In this document: positions 15,791 to 23,899 of the stretch, one piece after another
Layout: each line of letters begins with the position of its first letter
How positions within the stretch are numbered: the first letter of the stretch is position 1
From: an uncultured Bacilli bacterium
GTDB taxonomy: Bacteria; Bacillota_I; Bacilli_A; RF39; UBA660
NCBI GenBank assembly: GCA_947629075.1
Contig: CANRCI010000004.1
Coordinates: 1-32,966, forward strand
Length of the DNA: 32,966 nucleotides
Reading direction: 5' to 3'
Made by a program: the position numbers and the translations under genes
The notes under the pieces: generated by a model
What the model was told of the DNA's origin: nothing
The model's database searches: none
What the model saw: only the letters and a program-made list of their open reading frames with translations

Positions 15791-17359
15791 ATGAAGATAT
15801 TTAATTTAATTAGAAGTGAATTTATAAAGAACTATAGTATTAAAAGATTATTATTAATAGTATTAGTAATGGCTATATCGGTAGTAGTCTTAAGTGAAGG
15901 ATTTCTATTTTTAGACGGCAGGCCATATTATGGGCCAGATAAAGATAGAATAGAAGCAATAAATAATGACTATCAACAATTATTGGCCAAGGAAAAAAAG
16001 AACATTGATGATGAATTTGAACTATATTATTATAAAGTTGAACTTGAAATTGATAAATATATCTATAAAAATAAAATAGAACAAGATTGGCGTGAAGAAT
16101 TAATAAATACTATTTTTGATAAATTAATGGAAAATAAAATTATTAAGATATATCGTGAGCATCCTGAACAAATAAATTTAAATGTTGTATGTAATTCATC
16201 TAGTATTAGTGATTTTGATGACAGGAGTATTTATTCTAGTTCAAAGTTCTTATGTGAAAGTGATGATATTGATACGCTTGAAAAAGAAAATAATAAAATT
16301 ATTGAGGATTATAAGAAACTTTTAGAAGAGAATAAATATTATTTGTATCTAGTTCATGAGGAAATTAATAATTTACATAACTCAGTAAAAAAAGAACTCG
16401 CTCAAGTAATAATTGATGAAAAAGTAGAAGATGCCAATGATTTTAGAGTATTGAACTATCTTCAATATTCGGAGCCAAGAAAGTGTGATTCGTTGGATAA
16501 TACAATGGTTACCTTTGAGACGGAAGAACAAAAGGAAGAATACATCAATGATTGTTTTAAAATTGAAAAAAATGATAAAATTAAAGAAAAGAGTGCCATA
16601 ATTCTTTATAGTAGTAAGCATAATATTCCGCATGATATATCTTATACAGAGTGGCGTGGACCAAATCATCGTAATACTTATACAACTAGTAAGCATTTGA
16701 CTAATAAAGTCTTTCATCTATCGCTTGTCGTTATCATTTTAGTTGCGATTACTAGTAGTGGTATTATTAGTGGCGAACACAATAAAGGAACGATTAAGAA
16801 CTTGATTTCTTCACCTGTTAAAAGATGGAAAATATTACTTAGTAAGTTCATATATTTGATTTTACACATGTATATCATTTGGTTAATTGGTCTAGTCATA
16901 ATGTATTTTTATGCCGGCTTTAGATTAGGATTTAATGATTTATTATTACCAAAACTTGTCTATACTGGTAGTAAGGTTATTGAAGTAAATTATTTCTTAT
17001 ATTTATTAATTCAGATGTTTGTTTCAAGTATTCCAGTCATTGCTTGTTTGAGTATTCTATTGTTTTTATCAACAGTTACTCTAAATACTGCTGTTACATC
17101 ATCTATTACAAGTATTTTAGGAATCATGCCACCAATTTTTTTCTATATCTGTTCTAATTTTAAAATAAAAAGTTTAATCTATTTACCATTTATGTATTTC
17201 GATTGTGGACTTATTTATGATGCAGAAGAGTGGTACATACGAATCGTTGATCAATTTGGCCTTTCCCTTGAAGGCGGTATCATTATATCTCTAATTACCA
17301 TCGTCGTTTTATATACTATTACAAATATTATTTATTTAAAAAAGGACATTAAAAATTAA
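15791..17359 (+). CDS. ABC-2 family permease with large extracytoplasmic domain
   Basis: This is the membrane partner of the XRE-ABC ATPase. The 522-aa protein has one membrane segment near the N-terminus (about 17-39), a charged, Lys/Glu-rich extracytoplasmic domain of roughly 260 residues, then about five more membrane segments (from about residue 310). SSGIISGEHNKGTIKNLISS after the second segment is the ABC-2 coupling-region motif. I chose the ATG at 15791, which follows AGGTG; the ATG at 15773 overlaps the ATPase end with a poorly spaced site. The big loop suggests sensing or handling an extracellular compound. The two genes form a plus-strand unit in a minus-strand neighbourhood. Confidence 0.85.
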   Translation: MKIFNLIRSEFIKNYSIKRLLLIVLVMAISVVVLSEGFLFLDGRPYYGPDKDRIEAINNDYQQLLAKEKKNIDDEFELYYYKVELEIDKYIYKNKIEQDWREELINTIFDKLMENKIIKIYREHPEQINLNVVCNSSSISDFDDRSIYSSSKFLCESDDIDTLEKENNKIIEDYKKLLEENKYYLYLVHEEINNLHNSVKKELAQVIIDEKVEDANDFRVLNYLQYSEPRKCDSLDNTMVTFETEEQKEEYINDCFKIEKNDKIKEKSAIILYSSKHNIPHDISYTEWRGPNHRNTYTTSKHLTNKVFHLSLVVIILVAITSSGIISGEHNKGTIKNLISSPVKRWKILLSKFIYLILHMYIIWLIGLVIMYFYAGFRLGFNDLLLPKLVYTGSKVIEVNYFLYLLIQMFVSSIPVIACLSILLFLSTVTLNTAVTSSITSILGIMPPIFFYICSNFKIKSLIYLPFMYFDCGLIYDAEEWYIRIVDQFGLSLEGGIIISLITIVVLYTITNIIYLKKDIKN

Positions 17360-17379
17360 AAAAGTAGTTAACTACTTTT
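17360..17379 (+). terminator. First terminator-like palindrome after the permease
   Basis: A perfect 20-bp palindrome AAAAGTAGTTAACTACTTTT begins one base after the permease stop. It is a hairpin with a T-rich end, workable in both directions. Confidence 0.55.
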
Positions 17380-17396
17380 CTCAGAATGTAGACAAA

Positions 17397-17420
17397 CCTC
17401 TAGATTTTTCTAGAGGTTTT
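17397..17420 (+). terminator. Main terminator of the ABC operon
   Basis: An 8-bp perfect stem (CCTCTAGA/TCTAGAGG, 17397-17404 with 17409-17416, 4-nt loop) is followed by TTTT. Confidence 0.8.
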
Positions 17421-17685
17421 CTTATAGAAAAATTTTTTAATATTTTGAAGTAAAAATTTCGATATGTTTTAGATATTTTATTAATTTGTGAGTTTTTTCA
17501 TTCCTTATTGATATTATTTTCGTATTTTTGGTAGCACAAATAAGCCATGTATAATTTTGTTTATTTTTATTTATACTTTAATTATATCAAGAAAACAATA
17601 AAAAGTAAGGTTTGTAAGCTTTAATTTTTGGATAACATAAAGCAACCTTACAAATACGTTATACTACATATTTTTATAAAAGAAA
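17421..17685. other. AT-rich stretch without a recognisable gene
   Basis: About 265 bases lie between the cassette terminator and the hairpin at 17686. I see no coding pattern with a ribosome site. There is only an imperfect inverted repeat, with arms near 17609-17625 and 17640-17656 sharing GTAAGG/CCTTAC. A plus-strand reading frame from 17628 lacks a ribosome site and runs into the next gene's antisense strand. Confidence 0.5.
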
Positions 17686-17710
17686 AGACCATTAACTTTG
17701 TCAACGGTCT
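17686..17710 (-). terminator. Terminator downstream of the ltaS-linked gene
   Basis: An 11-bp stem with G-U pairs (17686-17696 with 17700-17710, 3-nt loop) is followed on the minus strand by UUUUCUUUU. It lies directly beyond the right hairpin repeat. Confidence 0.7.
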
Positions 17711-17735
17711 GAAGAATAAGTACAAGATACTTATT
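17711..17735. repeat. Right copy of the 25-bp hairpin repeat
   Basis: This copy matches 14714-14738 except for one base and includes the stop codon of the minus-strand gene at 17731. Unlike the left copy it has no U run after the stem; the sequence beyond it is cassette-side DNA. Confidence 0.8.
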
Positions 17736-18339
17736 CCTCTTTTATTTCTACTAAAGAAATTTTATTATCTTCTTCGACTAGGATTAATGTCGCTTTTGTC
17801 TGATAACCTAAATCTTTTTCATAACTCCAGCTTATAGATACTTTATAAGCATCAACTGATTGATTATTCATATTGAAAATCGTTTTCTCAACTTGAACAT
17901 CTTCAATTTTCTTAACAACTGGCAAACTTTGTTTACGATCACTATAAACATCTGCTTTAACATACTTATAAATTGTATCTTGAGCTTTTTCTTTAAAGTT
18001 ATCTAACATTGTCGAATGAACGAATTCTACTCCACCGATATCATGATTAGTAACTTTATTATCTAAATTGTAGAAATCAGCAACAAACATCTCTCCTACC
18101 AATTCAGCATACTTTTCTTTATCTAACTCTTTATCTTCTAGTACTTTTTTTAATTCACCATATAACTCTTTATAAAGTTTAGTACTGTTGTTATAAAGCT
18201 TATAATCATAACCTTTAATACTATCTACTTGTTCGTTTTTTACTACTTTTTTACCTTTATTATTATACATGAAATAACAAGTTGCTGCCCCTACTAGTAA
18301 AATTAAAATTGTAATTATAACTATCGATTTTTTCTTCAT
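17731..18339 (-). CDS. Membrane-anchored protein of unknown function, linked to ltaS
   Basis: I do not recognise the 202-aa protein. It has an N-terminal membrane anchor (about 5-25, IVIITILILLVGAATCYFMY) and an extracytoplasmic domain rich in Lys and Glu. The Cys at the end of the anchor has Thr before it, which is not a good lipobox, so a plain anchor is likelier than a lipoprotein. The end, KATLILVEEDNKISLVEIKEE-like, is strand-rich. The ATG at 18339 starts two bases after the ltaS stop and uses a GGAG inside the end of ltaS, so it is co-transcribed with ltaS. A helper role in envelope synthesis is possible from context only. Confidence 0.75.
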   Translation of the reverse strand: MKKKSIVIITILILLVGAATCYFMYNNKGKKVVKNEQVDSIKGYDYKLYNNSTKLYKELYGELKKVLEDKELDKEKYAELVGEMFVADFYNLDNKVTNHDIGGVEFVHSTMLDNFKEKAQDTIYKYVKADVYSDRKQSLPVVKKIEDVQVEKTIFNMNNQSVDAYKVSISWSYEKDLGYQTKATLILVEEDNKISLVEIKEE

Positions 18340-18341
18340 TC

Positions 18342-20456
18342 TTACTTAGCTCCTTCGACAATTTCACTTTCATTAGTATTACGCCTTGTTTCATTAGTAT
18401 TATCAAGTAGATTATAGACAATTATTGAATTTGAGACATTGAGTAATTTTTCTGCATATTCATTTTTTTCGGCTATGTAATCTTCTGGTAAAACTGTTTT
18501 CTCTTTTAACATGAATTGCTCTTCTTTTTGGGCGTTGTAATAAACTTTATCAGTTAACCAGTTACCAGTTGGGAAGACAACAATATTATCTTTTAAATTA
18601 TTAAAGATATCTTGTCCTAAAGCATATTCGTTTTTAAAACCAAACATGTTTCCTAAAGTAGGAAGAACATCATACATTCCCATTACTGAAGTTACTTCAC
18701 GTTTATATTTCTTATCTTTTGAATAGATGATTAATGGAACTTTACGATTTAATTCGTATTGATAACTTCCGAATTCGATGTATCCCTCGTCATCCTCATC
18801 TTTTATACCATCGATTTTATAATCGTAATTGTACATTTTTATATAATCGTCTTTAGGAAGTCTAGCATCGTGGTCACCATAGATAACGATAACCGTATCA
18901 TCGAGAATACCACGCTCATCCAAATCGTTGATAAACTCTCCTAGGGCTTCATCAGCATAATGAACTGATTTCAAATATCTACCCAATTTAGTACCATCTA
19001 AGTAAGGATAACTTACTTCTTTAGTTTCACCATCTACTTCTTCTTTAACTTTCATCGTTAAATCTAAAACTGTATTACTGTATTCATCGACATCGTAGAA
19101 AGGTGTATGGTTAGTAAGCATAATGGCTGTACCATAAAACTTATCGTGATCTTTCTTTATTTGTTCTATCTTCTCAGCTGATTGTTTAAAGAATGACTTA
19201 TCAGATATACCCAAACCAATTTGCTCACTCACATCGTAATCAGTCTTTGAATAGAAATGATCATAACCTAGTGTATTGTACATCGTACGTCTATTCCAAT
19301 AATCAGCACTATTACCATGCATTGCAAAAGTGTAATATCCCTGTTCTTTTAACAGTTTTTGCATCGTTACATAAGTTCTGTCGAAATAACTTACGAAAGC
19401 AGTACCAGTATTACTTGGCATAAGTGAAGTCGAATAAGTAAATTCACTATCACTACTTGTCCCAATACTAACTTGGGAATAGAAATTACTGAAGTAAAGA
19501 CTGTCTCTTACTAATTTATTTAAGTTTGGAGTTACTTCAACACCATTAATCTCTAGATTGATTACAAAAGTTTGTAAGCTTTCAGCATGAATAGTAATAA
19601 TATTTTTATCTTTATATATATTGGTATATTTATTAGTCTTAGCGTCCTTTCGGGCATCAAAATATTCGTTAAAGTTTCTCAAAGCTTCATCATAACCAAA
19701 TAGTGATGTAAGTTTTGGCTCAATACTTTTAATTAAATCATTGACGTGGTAGACATAAATTCCGTATTTAGCTACTACATACTCACGATTCCACTGTTTA
19801 GCTATTCTACTCCAGTCCGTAGCGTTTAATGTCGAACAAAATATTAGAAAACAGATAGCGCCAAATCCAACAGTTGTAAATGCTTTTTTTGGTTCTTTAA
19901 TCAAAGCTTCTTTAGTAACAAAATACTTTTTCTTTTTCAAACGATAATAAATAAATAATAAAGCTAAAGGAAATATTAAATAAGTAAAATCTTTTAGCTG
20001 AACAACACTATCAGTTACAGCATCAGTTACACCCGTTATCTGTTTAGCAGTCGATAATAAAGAAATTGAGGCATATGATGTATAAAATGTATAATACGAA
20101 GAGTTAATCATACATATCAAGGTAAAGATAATGGTTAATCCAAACCAATAGATTATTCTATTTTTATGTTTAAAAAAGTATCCCAGTCCTCCAACTGCCG
20201 ATACAAAAGCTAAATCGGCAAGTAGAGGTTGAAAGGCAATTATATTCTGCACACCACCCATAGTTAAATATCTAAGTAATAGTGCATTTAAGACATTTAT
20301 TATTACAAAAAAGACAAAAAACAAATTTGTTTCAATGTAGAGTTTGATATCGTAAATGACATCTCGAAAAGCTTCCATCGGATTCTTTTTTACATAATTA
20401 ATGTAGTTCAGAAATTTATTTTTTATACTTTTTTTATTAGAAAATTTCTTTCTCAT
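18342..20456 (-). CDS. ltaS: Lipoteichoic acid synthase family sulfatase
   Basis: LtaS polymerises glycerol phosphate from phosphatidylglycerol on the outer face of the membrane. The 704-aa protein has five membrane segments in the first 215 residues and an extracellular sulfatase-fold domain. Metal and catalytic residues are visible: E292 (ITIHAESLQ), nucleophile T333 (IGTSSDSEFTYSTSLMP), AMHGNSADYWNR and IYGDHD. The ATG at 20456 follows AGGTG; a GTG two codons earlier is inside that site. It has its own promoter overlapping the end of the BrkB gene. It could be an LTA primase-type or phosphoglycerol transferase paralogue; sequence alone does not separate these. Confidence 0.92.
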   Translation of the reverse strand: MRKKFSNKKSIKNKFLNYINYVKKNPMEAFRDVIYDIKLYIETNLFFVFFVIINVLNALLLRYLTMGGVQNIIAFQPLLADLAFVSAVGGLGYFFKHKNRIIYWFGLTIIFTLICMINSSYYTFYTSYASISLLSTAKQITGVTDAVTDSVVQLKDFTYLIFPLALLFIYYRLKKKKYFVTKEALIKEPKKAFTTVGFGAICFLIFCSTLNATDWSRIAKQWNREYVVAKYGIYVYHVNDLIKSIEPKLTSLFGYDEALRNFNEYFDARKDAKTNKYTNIYKDKNIITIHAESLQTFVINLEINGVEVTPNLNKLVRDSLYFSNFYSQVSIGTSSDSEFTYSTSLMPSNTGTAFVSYFDRTYVTMQKLLKEQGYYTFAMHGNSADYWNRRTMYNTLGYDHFYSKTDYDVSEQIGLGISDKSFFKQSAEKIEQIKKDHDKFYGTAIMLTNHTPFYDVDEYSNTVLDLTMKVKEEVDGETKEVSYPYLDGTKLGRYLKSVHYADEALGEFINDLDERGILDDTVIVIYGDHDARLPKDDYIKMYNYDYKIDGIKDEDDEGYIEFGSYQYELNRKVPLIIYSKDKKYKREVTSVMGMYDVLPTLGNMFGFKNEYALGQDIFNNLKDNIVVFPTGNWLTDKVYYNAQKEEQFMLKEKTVLPEDYIAEKNEYAEKLLNVSNSIIVYNLLDNTNETRRNTNESEIVEGAK

Positions 20457-20473
20457 AGACACCTCGCGTATAA

Positions 20474-20502
20474 ATTATAACACTTATATTTCTATTTTTC
20501 AA
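20474..20502 (-). promoter_or_regulatory. Sigma-A promoter of ltaS
   Basis: TTGAAA (20497-20502), 17 bases, TATAAT (20474-20479) with an extended TGT, on the minus strand. The -35 lies in the last codons of the BrkB gene. Confidence 0.7.
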
Positions 20503-21322
20503 TTTGTTGATTCTTTACAATATCCTCGCTCCTAGAAGCATTCAAAGCCATTCCTAAAACAAAGAAATAAGCAAGGAAATACAACCACCACATCAAAACG
20601 ATAAGGTTAGAAATTCCGCCATATATACTGAAACTCCCAAACTTTTCAATATACCAAGAATATATCTGAGTAAATATTATCCACGAAACAGTTGTAAACA
20701 AAGCTCCGTAGTTGACACTATTGCTCTTAATTCGCGTATCGGGAGCACTAAAATACAATAATTTGATCGTAAAGAACATAAATATGAACGATAATGGGAA
20801 TTTTAAGATGTGATAAATTGTCCAAATTTGACTATAGATCTTATAAGGAACTCCAATTTTTATAAAGGTATTAATAATAAAACTACCAAACACCGGTACT
20901 ACTAAAACGAATGTCAATAGAAAGATCAAAACAATCATCATCATAATAGCTTTTAAACGTTGTTTGTAATACTTATTACCTTTAATATTATAAATATTAT
21001 TAGAGGTTAAAATCATCGACTGTGTACCATTTGATGCTAGGAATAGAGCTGATATGAAAAAGATAATAGTACTAGCGTCAATTCCCTTAGAACTAGTAAT
21101 ACTAGAAATGATACTGTTAATCTCTTTTGGTAATGAACTAAGTAAATCATCCCAAAACCCCATTGACAAATGAAAGGATGCAGCAATACTACCTACTAAG
21201 GCCATCAAAGGAATCATAGTAAGAATAAAGAAAAAAGCCAGTTGACCTGGCAATACTTTCATTTCTGGTCTTTGAATATTTTTTATAAGACGTTTTTTAA
21301 AAGTTGTTATTCTTCTTCCCAT
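20492..21322 (-). CDS. YihY/BrkB-family membrane protein
   Basis: The 276-aa protein has about six membrane segments and the family features QLAFFFILTMIPLMALV near the N-terminus, SNNIYNIKGNKYYKQRLKA in the middle and YGGISNLIVLMWWLYFLAYF near the C-terminus. BrkB/YihY proteins are often misnamed ribonuclease BN; their transport role is not settled. The ATG at 21322 has a weak AGGTA site and follows the GGDEF gene by 14 bases, so it is probably co-transcribed with it. Confidence 0.88.
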   Translation of the reverse strand: MGRRITTFKKRLIKNIQRPEMKVLPGQLAFFFILTMIPLMALVGSIAASFHLSMGFWDDLLSSLPKEINSIISSITSSKGIDASTIIFFISALFLASNGTQSMILTSNNIYNIKGNKYYKQRLKAIMMMIVLIFLLTFVLVVPVFGSFIINTFIKIGVPYKIYSQIWTIYHILKFPLSFIFMFFTIKLLYFSAPDTRIKSNSVNYGALFTTVSWIIFTQIYSWYIEKFGSFSIYGGISNLIVLMWWLYFLAYFFVLGMALNASRSEDIVKNQQIEK

Positions 21323-21336
21323 ACAAATACCTACTT

Positions 21337-23373
21337 CTACTTATAATCTTCCTTATCAGTACGCATCTCTAATGTTGCTTCATTAATGGCATCATCAATT
21401 GTCTTGATATCATCTAAAATCATACTATAACCAATCGCTGCACCAAAACCATATGGCAATCCTTTAAATTCTTTAGTAAGTTTCTTAGTATACGTCTCCA
21501 TCTGATTTTCACTATAACCTACTAAATAGATCAAGAATTCATTACCATCAGTTCTTATTATTTCAGAATTTTCTAATTGAGTCGAAACAAGCATAGAAGC
21601 TGCTTTAACAATAAGATTATCTCCTGCTTCATGACCATAATTATCATTTACATACTTAACATTATTTAAATCGATCATAACAATTGCTTGTGGATATTTT
21701 TTACTGTGATTCCATGCTTCAATATTTAAATTTAAATAATTTCTGTTTTTAAGAGAAGTAAGCATATCAGTATATTTTCTTCTCTCTTCTTTCTTAACTC
21801 TCTTAATAGTACGTTTTCTCTTATATAAAACATACATAAGAACTAGAATGATTAGTGGTACAAAAATAATTGCTAAGATGATTATATATAATTGTTCAAA
21901 AGTTGTATCTTGTAAAATATTAGTATTTAAACTATTCAATCCATTATTACGATAACGGTAATAAGAATTAGTATTGATTACATAGTTAAATAGATTATAG
22001 AAAACTTCTTCACTATCTTTAACCATAAATCCATAGTCTTTAGTCATAATTGCTGAATACAAAACTTCATATTTTTTAAACTTTGAACTGCGATAAGCAT
22101 TATAAACTTCTTTATCAACAATTAATAGATTACTACCACTATTTTTTAGCATATCTCTATAACTATCGAATTCGATAATATTAGATTTACTGTTCTCTTT
22201 AAAGTAATTGAACAGAGCAGTATTAGATATCATACTGACATTCTTATTTTTTAATCCCTCAAATGAATTGATGACATAAGAATCTGCAACTTTACCAACA
22301 ACGACATATTCTTCGACGATTGGTGTAGTCACTAACTTATAGTTTTTATTTTCATAGTCGTAATAATTGAAATATATATCGACTTTACCAGCATCAATTG
22401 CTTTCTTCAAATCGGCAAAATTGTCGTATTTAACATATTTAAAATCGATACCAGTCAATCTTTCAATACGATCGATATAAGCAGCACTAATTCCTGATAA
22501 AGACTTCTTGTTTCTCACTTCATATGGATTATTTTCAACATATCCATAAGTATAAGTTTTAGCAAGTAAATCAGTTTTAGTCTTATCACTTATATTATTG
22601 GCATCAACATAATAATTTAATAATACTTCGTTATATTTTTCTAAATAGTCATTAGTTTTCCAGTTGTTAAATATCTTCGTCATAATACTATTTAGACGTT
22701 TATTAGAATCACTAAGTGTAAAGACAATCTTTTTATTCATGTCAGAAAGAGTGTAATTAATGATGTAATTTTTATTACCAATAGTCTTGTCCAAATACAT
22801 CGTATTAGGTATAACGACCATATTTACTTCCTGTTTATCAAGTGAAGCAAACAGCTTATCGACATCGTCATAGGCTTTAAATGTCACATTAGAGCTAGTT
22901 CGAAGATAGTAACTAATCTCTGCGACATCATTACTAAAAACCCCAAGGGTAAGATTGTCAAATTCATCGACACGATTTATCTTATGATATTCACGACCGA
23001 CAACAACATATGGGTCTTCCCCGACGAATAAATCGTTATCACCTAACTTTTCATCACTATTCAATATGCGAAAGCGATAACCCTTTGACGCTGTCTCATT
23101 ATTTTTTAAATACGGAACGTTATTGAACTCTAGTCCAGTTGCTTTCGTAACTTTAGTTAAAAAGCTCTGAACTAACCCATCCTCGCCACTATAAAGTGGA
23201 TAATCCGATACTGTCTCTATATCTACTAAAGTATCGACATTTTCCTGTATCCATCTCTTTTCAGTAACGGTAAGTGAATTGTTATCTTCACTATTGTAGT
23301 AATAATAAAGTCCAAAAAATACTAGTACAGCAATGACGATAGGAATTACAATAAATCTCTTTTTCAATTTCAT
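21337..23373 (-). CDS. Membrane receptor with two solute-binding domains and a degenerate GGDEF domain
   Basis: The 678-aa protein has a membrane anchor (about 7-26), two tandem extracytoplasmic SBP_bac_3-like domains (about 40-260 and 265-480), a second membrane segment (495-517), and a cytoplasmic GGDEF domain (about 535-675). The GGDEF fold is clear (YTDMLTSLKNRNYLN, MIDLNNVKYVNDNYGHEAGD), and the first metal Asp (about 568) is kept. The signature is DGNEF (609-613) instead of GGDEF, with Asn at the third, metal/catalytic position, and no RxxD inhibitory site. It may therefore not make c-di-GMP and may act as a GTP- or protein-binding sensor output. The bound ligand is probably an amino acid or similar solute, by family analogy. 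It starts eight bases after the upstream membrane protein gene. Confidence 0.85.
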   Translation of the reverse strand: MKLKKRFIVIPIVIAVLVFFGLYYYYNSEDNNSLTVTEKRWIQENVDTLVDIETVSDYPLYSGEDGLVQSFLTKVTKATGLEFNNVPYLKNNETASKGYRFRILNSDEKLGDNDLFVGEDPYVVVGREYHKINRVDEFDNLTLGVFSNDVAEISYYLRTSSNVTFKAYDDVDKLFASLDKQEVNMVVIPNTMYLDKTIGNKNYIINYTLSDMNKKIVFTLSDSNKRLNSIMTKIFNNWKTNDYLEKYNEVLLNYYVDANNISDKTKTDLLAKTYTYGYVENNPYEVRNKKSLSGISAAYIDRIERLTGIDFKYVKYDNFADLKKAIDAGKVDIYFNYYDYENKNYKLVTTPIVEEYVVVGKVADSYVINSFEGLKNKNVSMISNTALFNYFKENSKSNIIEFDSYRDMLKNSGSNLLIVDKEVYNAYRSSKFKKYEVLYSAIMTKDYGFMVKDSEEVFYNLFNYVINTNSYYRYRNNGLNSLNTNILQDTTFEQLYIIILAIIFVPLIILVLMYVLYKRKRTIKRVKKEERRKYTDMLTSLKNRNYLNLNIEAWNHSKKYPQAIVMIDLNNVKYVNDNYGHEAGDNLIVKAASMLVSTQLENSEIIRTDGNEFLIYLVGYSENQMETYTKKLTKEFKGLPYGFGAAIGYSMILDDIKTIDDAINEATLEMRTDKEDYK

Positions 23374-23381
23374 AATATCAC

Positions 23382-23846
23382 CTATCTATCCTTACTCCAA
23401 GAAATACTAGATTTAGAGCTATGCTTATGACCATCAATTGGGAAACTCTTATCAGAATCATTAGCTTTGATCAAATAAACTTCGATATCATAATTAGATT
23501 TTTGTTCGTCGTCAAAATACTCTAAAGTTTTATTACCAATCTTTTTAGCATCTTTAACACTACAATCATTAACAACAGTAATCGTAATCTTAATGATCTT
23601 ACCAGTCAATTCATATTTAACATCACTTACATTTTTATCATCTTTTAAACCATTAGTAAGGTTATTGACATTAGTCTGAGTTATCTCAATCGTTTTAATA
23701 TTATCTAGTCTATTACCATAAACCGGGTTTCCACTATTAGCAAAAAATGAATCACTTATAAATGCTAAAACGAATACACCAATAGTAAATAAAACGATAA
23801 CTATAGTTGTAAAAACATTATTTTTTATCCAATTCACATTTATCAC
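23382..23846 (-). CDS. Small membrane-anchored protein of unknown function
   Basis: I do not recognise this 154-aa protein. It has one N-terminal membrane segment (about 12-34) and an outside domain (about 50-130) with a simple alpha/beta pattern (KTIEITQTNVNNLTNGLKDD, KIIKITITVVND), then a Ser/Lys/His-rich tail. The ATG at 23846 follows GGAGTGA. It is the first gene of the unit with the GGDEF receptor and BrkB protein, so it may be a partner of the receptor. Confidence 0.75.
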   Translation of the reverse strand: MINVNWIKNNVFTTIVIVLFTIGVFVLAFISDSFFANSGNPVYGNRLDNIKTIEITQTNVNNLTNGLKDDKNVSDVKYELTGKIIKITITVVNDCSVKDAKKIGNKTLEYFDDEQKSNYDIEVYLIKANDSDKSFPIDGHKHSSKSSISWSKDR

Positions 23847-23860
23847 TCCTATTATTAATA

Positions 23861-23888
23861 ATTATACAATATATTAAGCAATAATCAA
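23861..23888 (-). promoter_or_regulatory. Promoter of the 23382/GGDEF/BrkB unit
   Basis: TTGATT (23883-23888), 16 bases, TATAAT (23861-23866) on the minus strand, 15 bases before the start codon. Confidence 0.6.
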
Positions 23889-23899
23889 AACATAAATTA

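Noticed and set aside
17628..17837. Plus-strand reading frame of 69 codons after the ABC cassette
   Set aside because: No ribosome site; it crosses the two hairpins and continues antisense to the ltaS-linked gene.
18240..18339. Lipobox in the ltaS-linked protein
   Set aside because: The Cys after the hydrophobic segment is preceded by Ala-Ala-Thr; Thr at -1 is not accepted by the usual lipobox rule.
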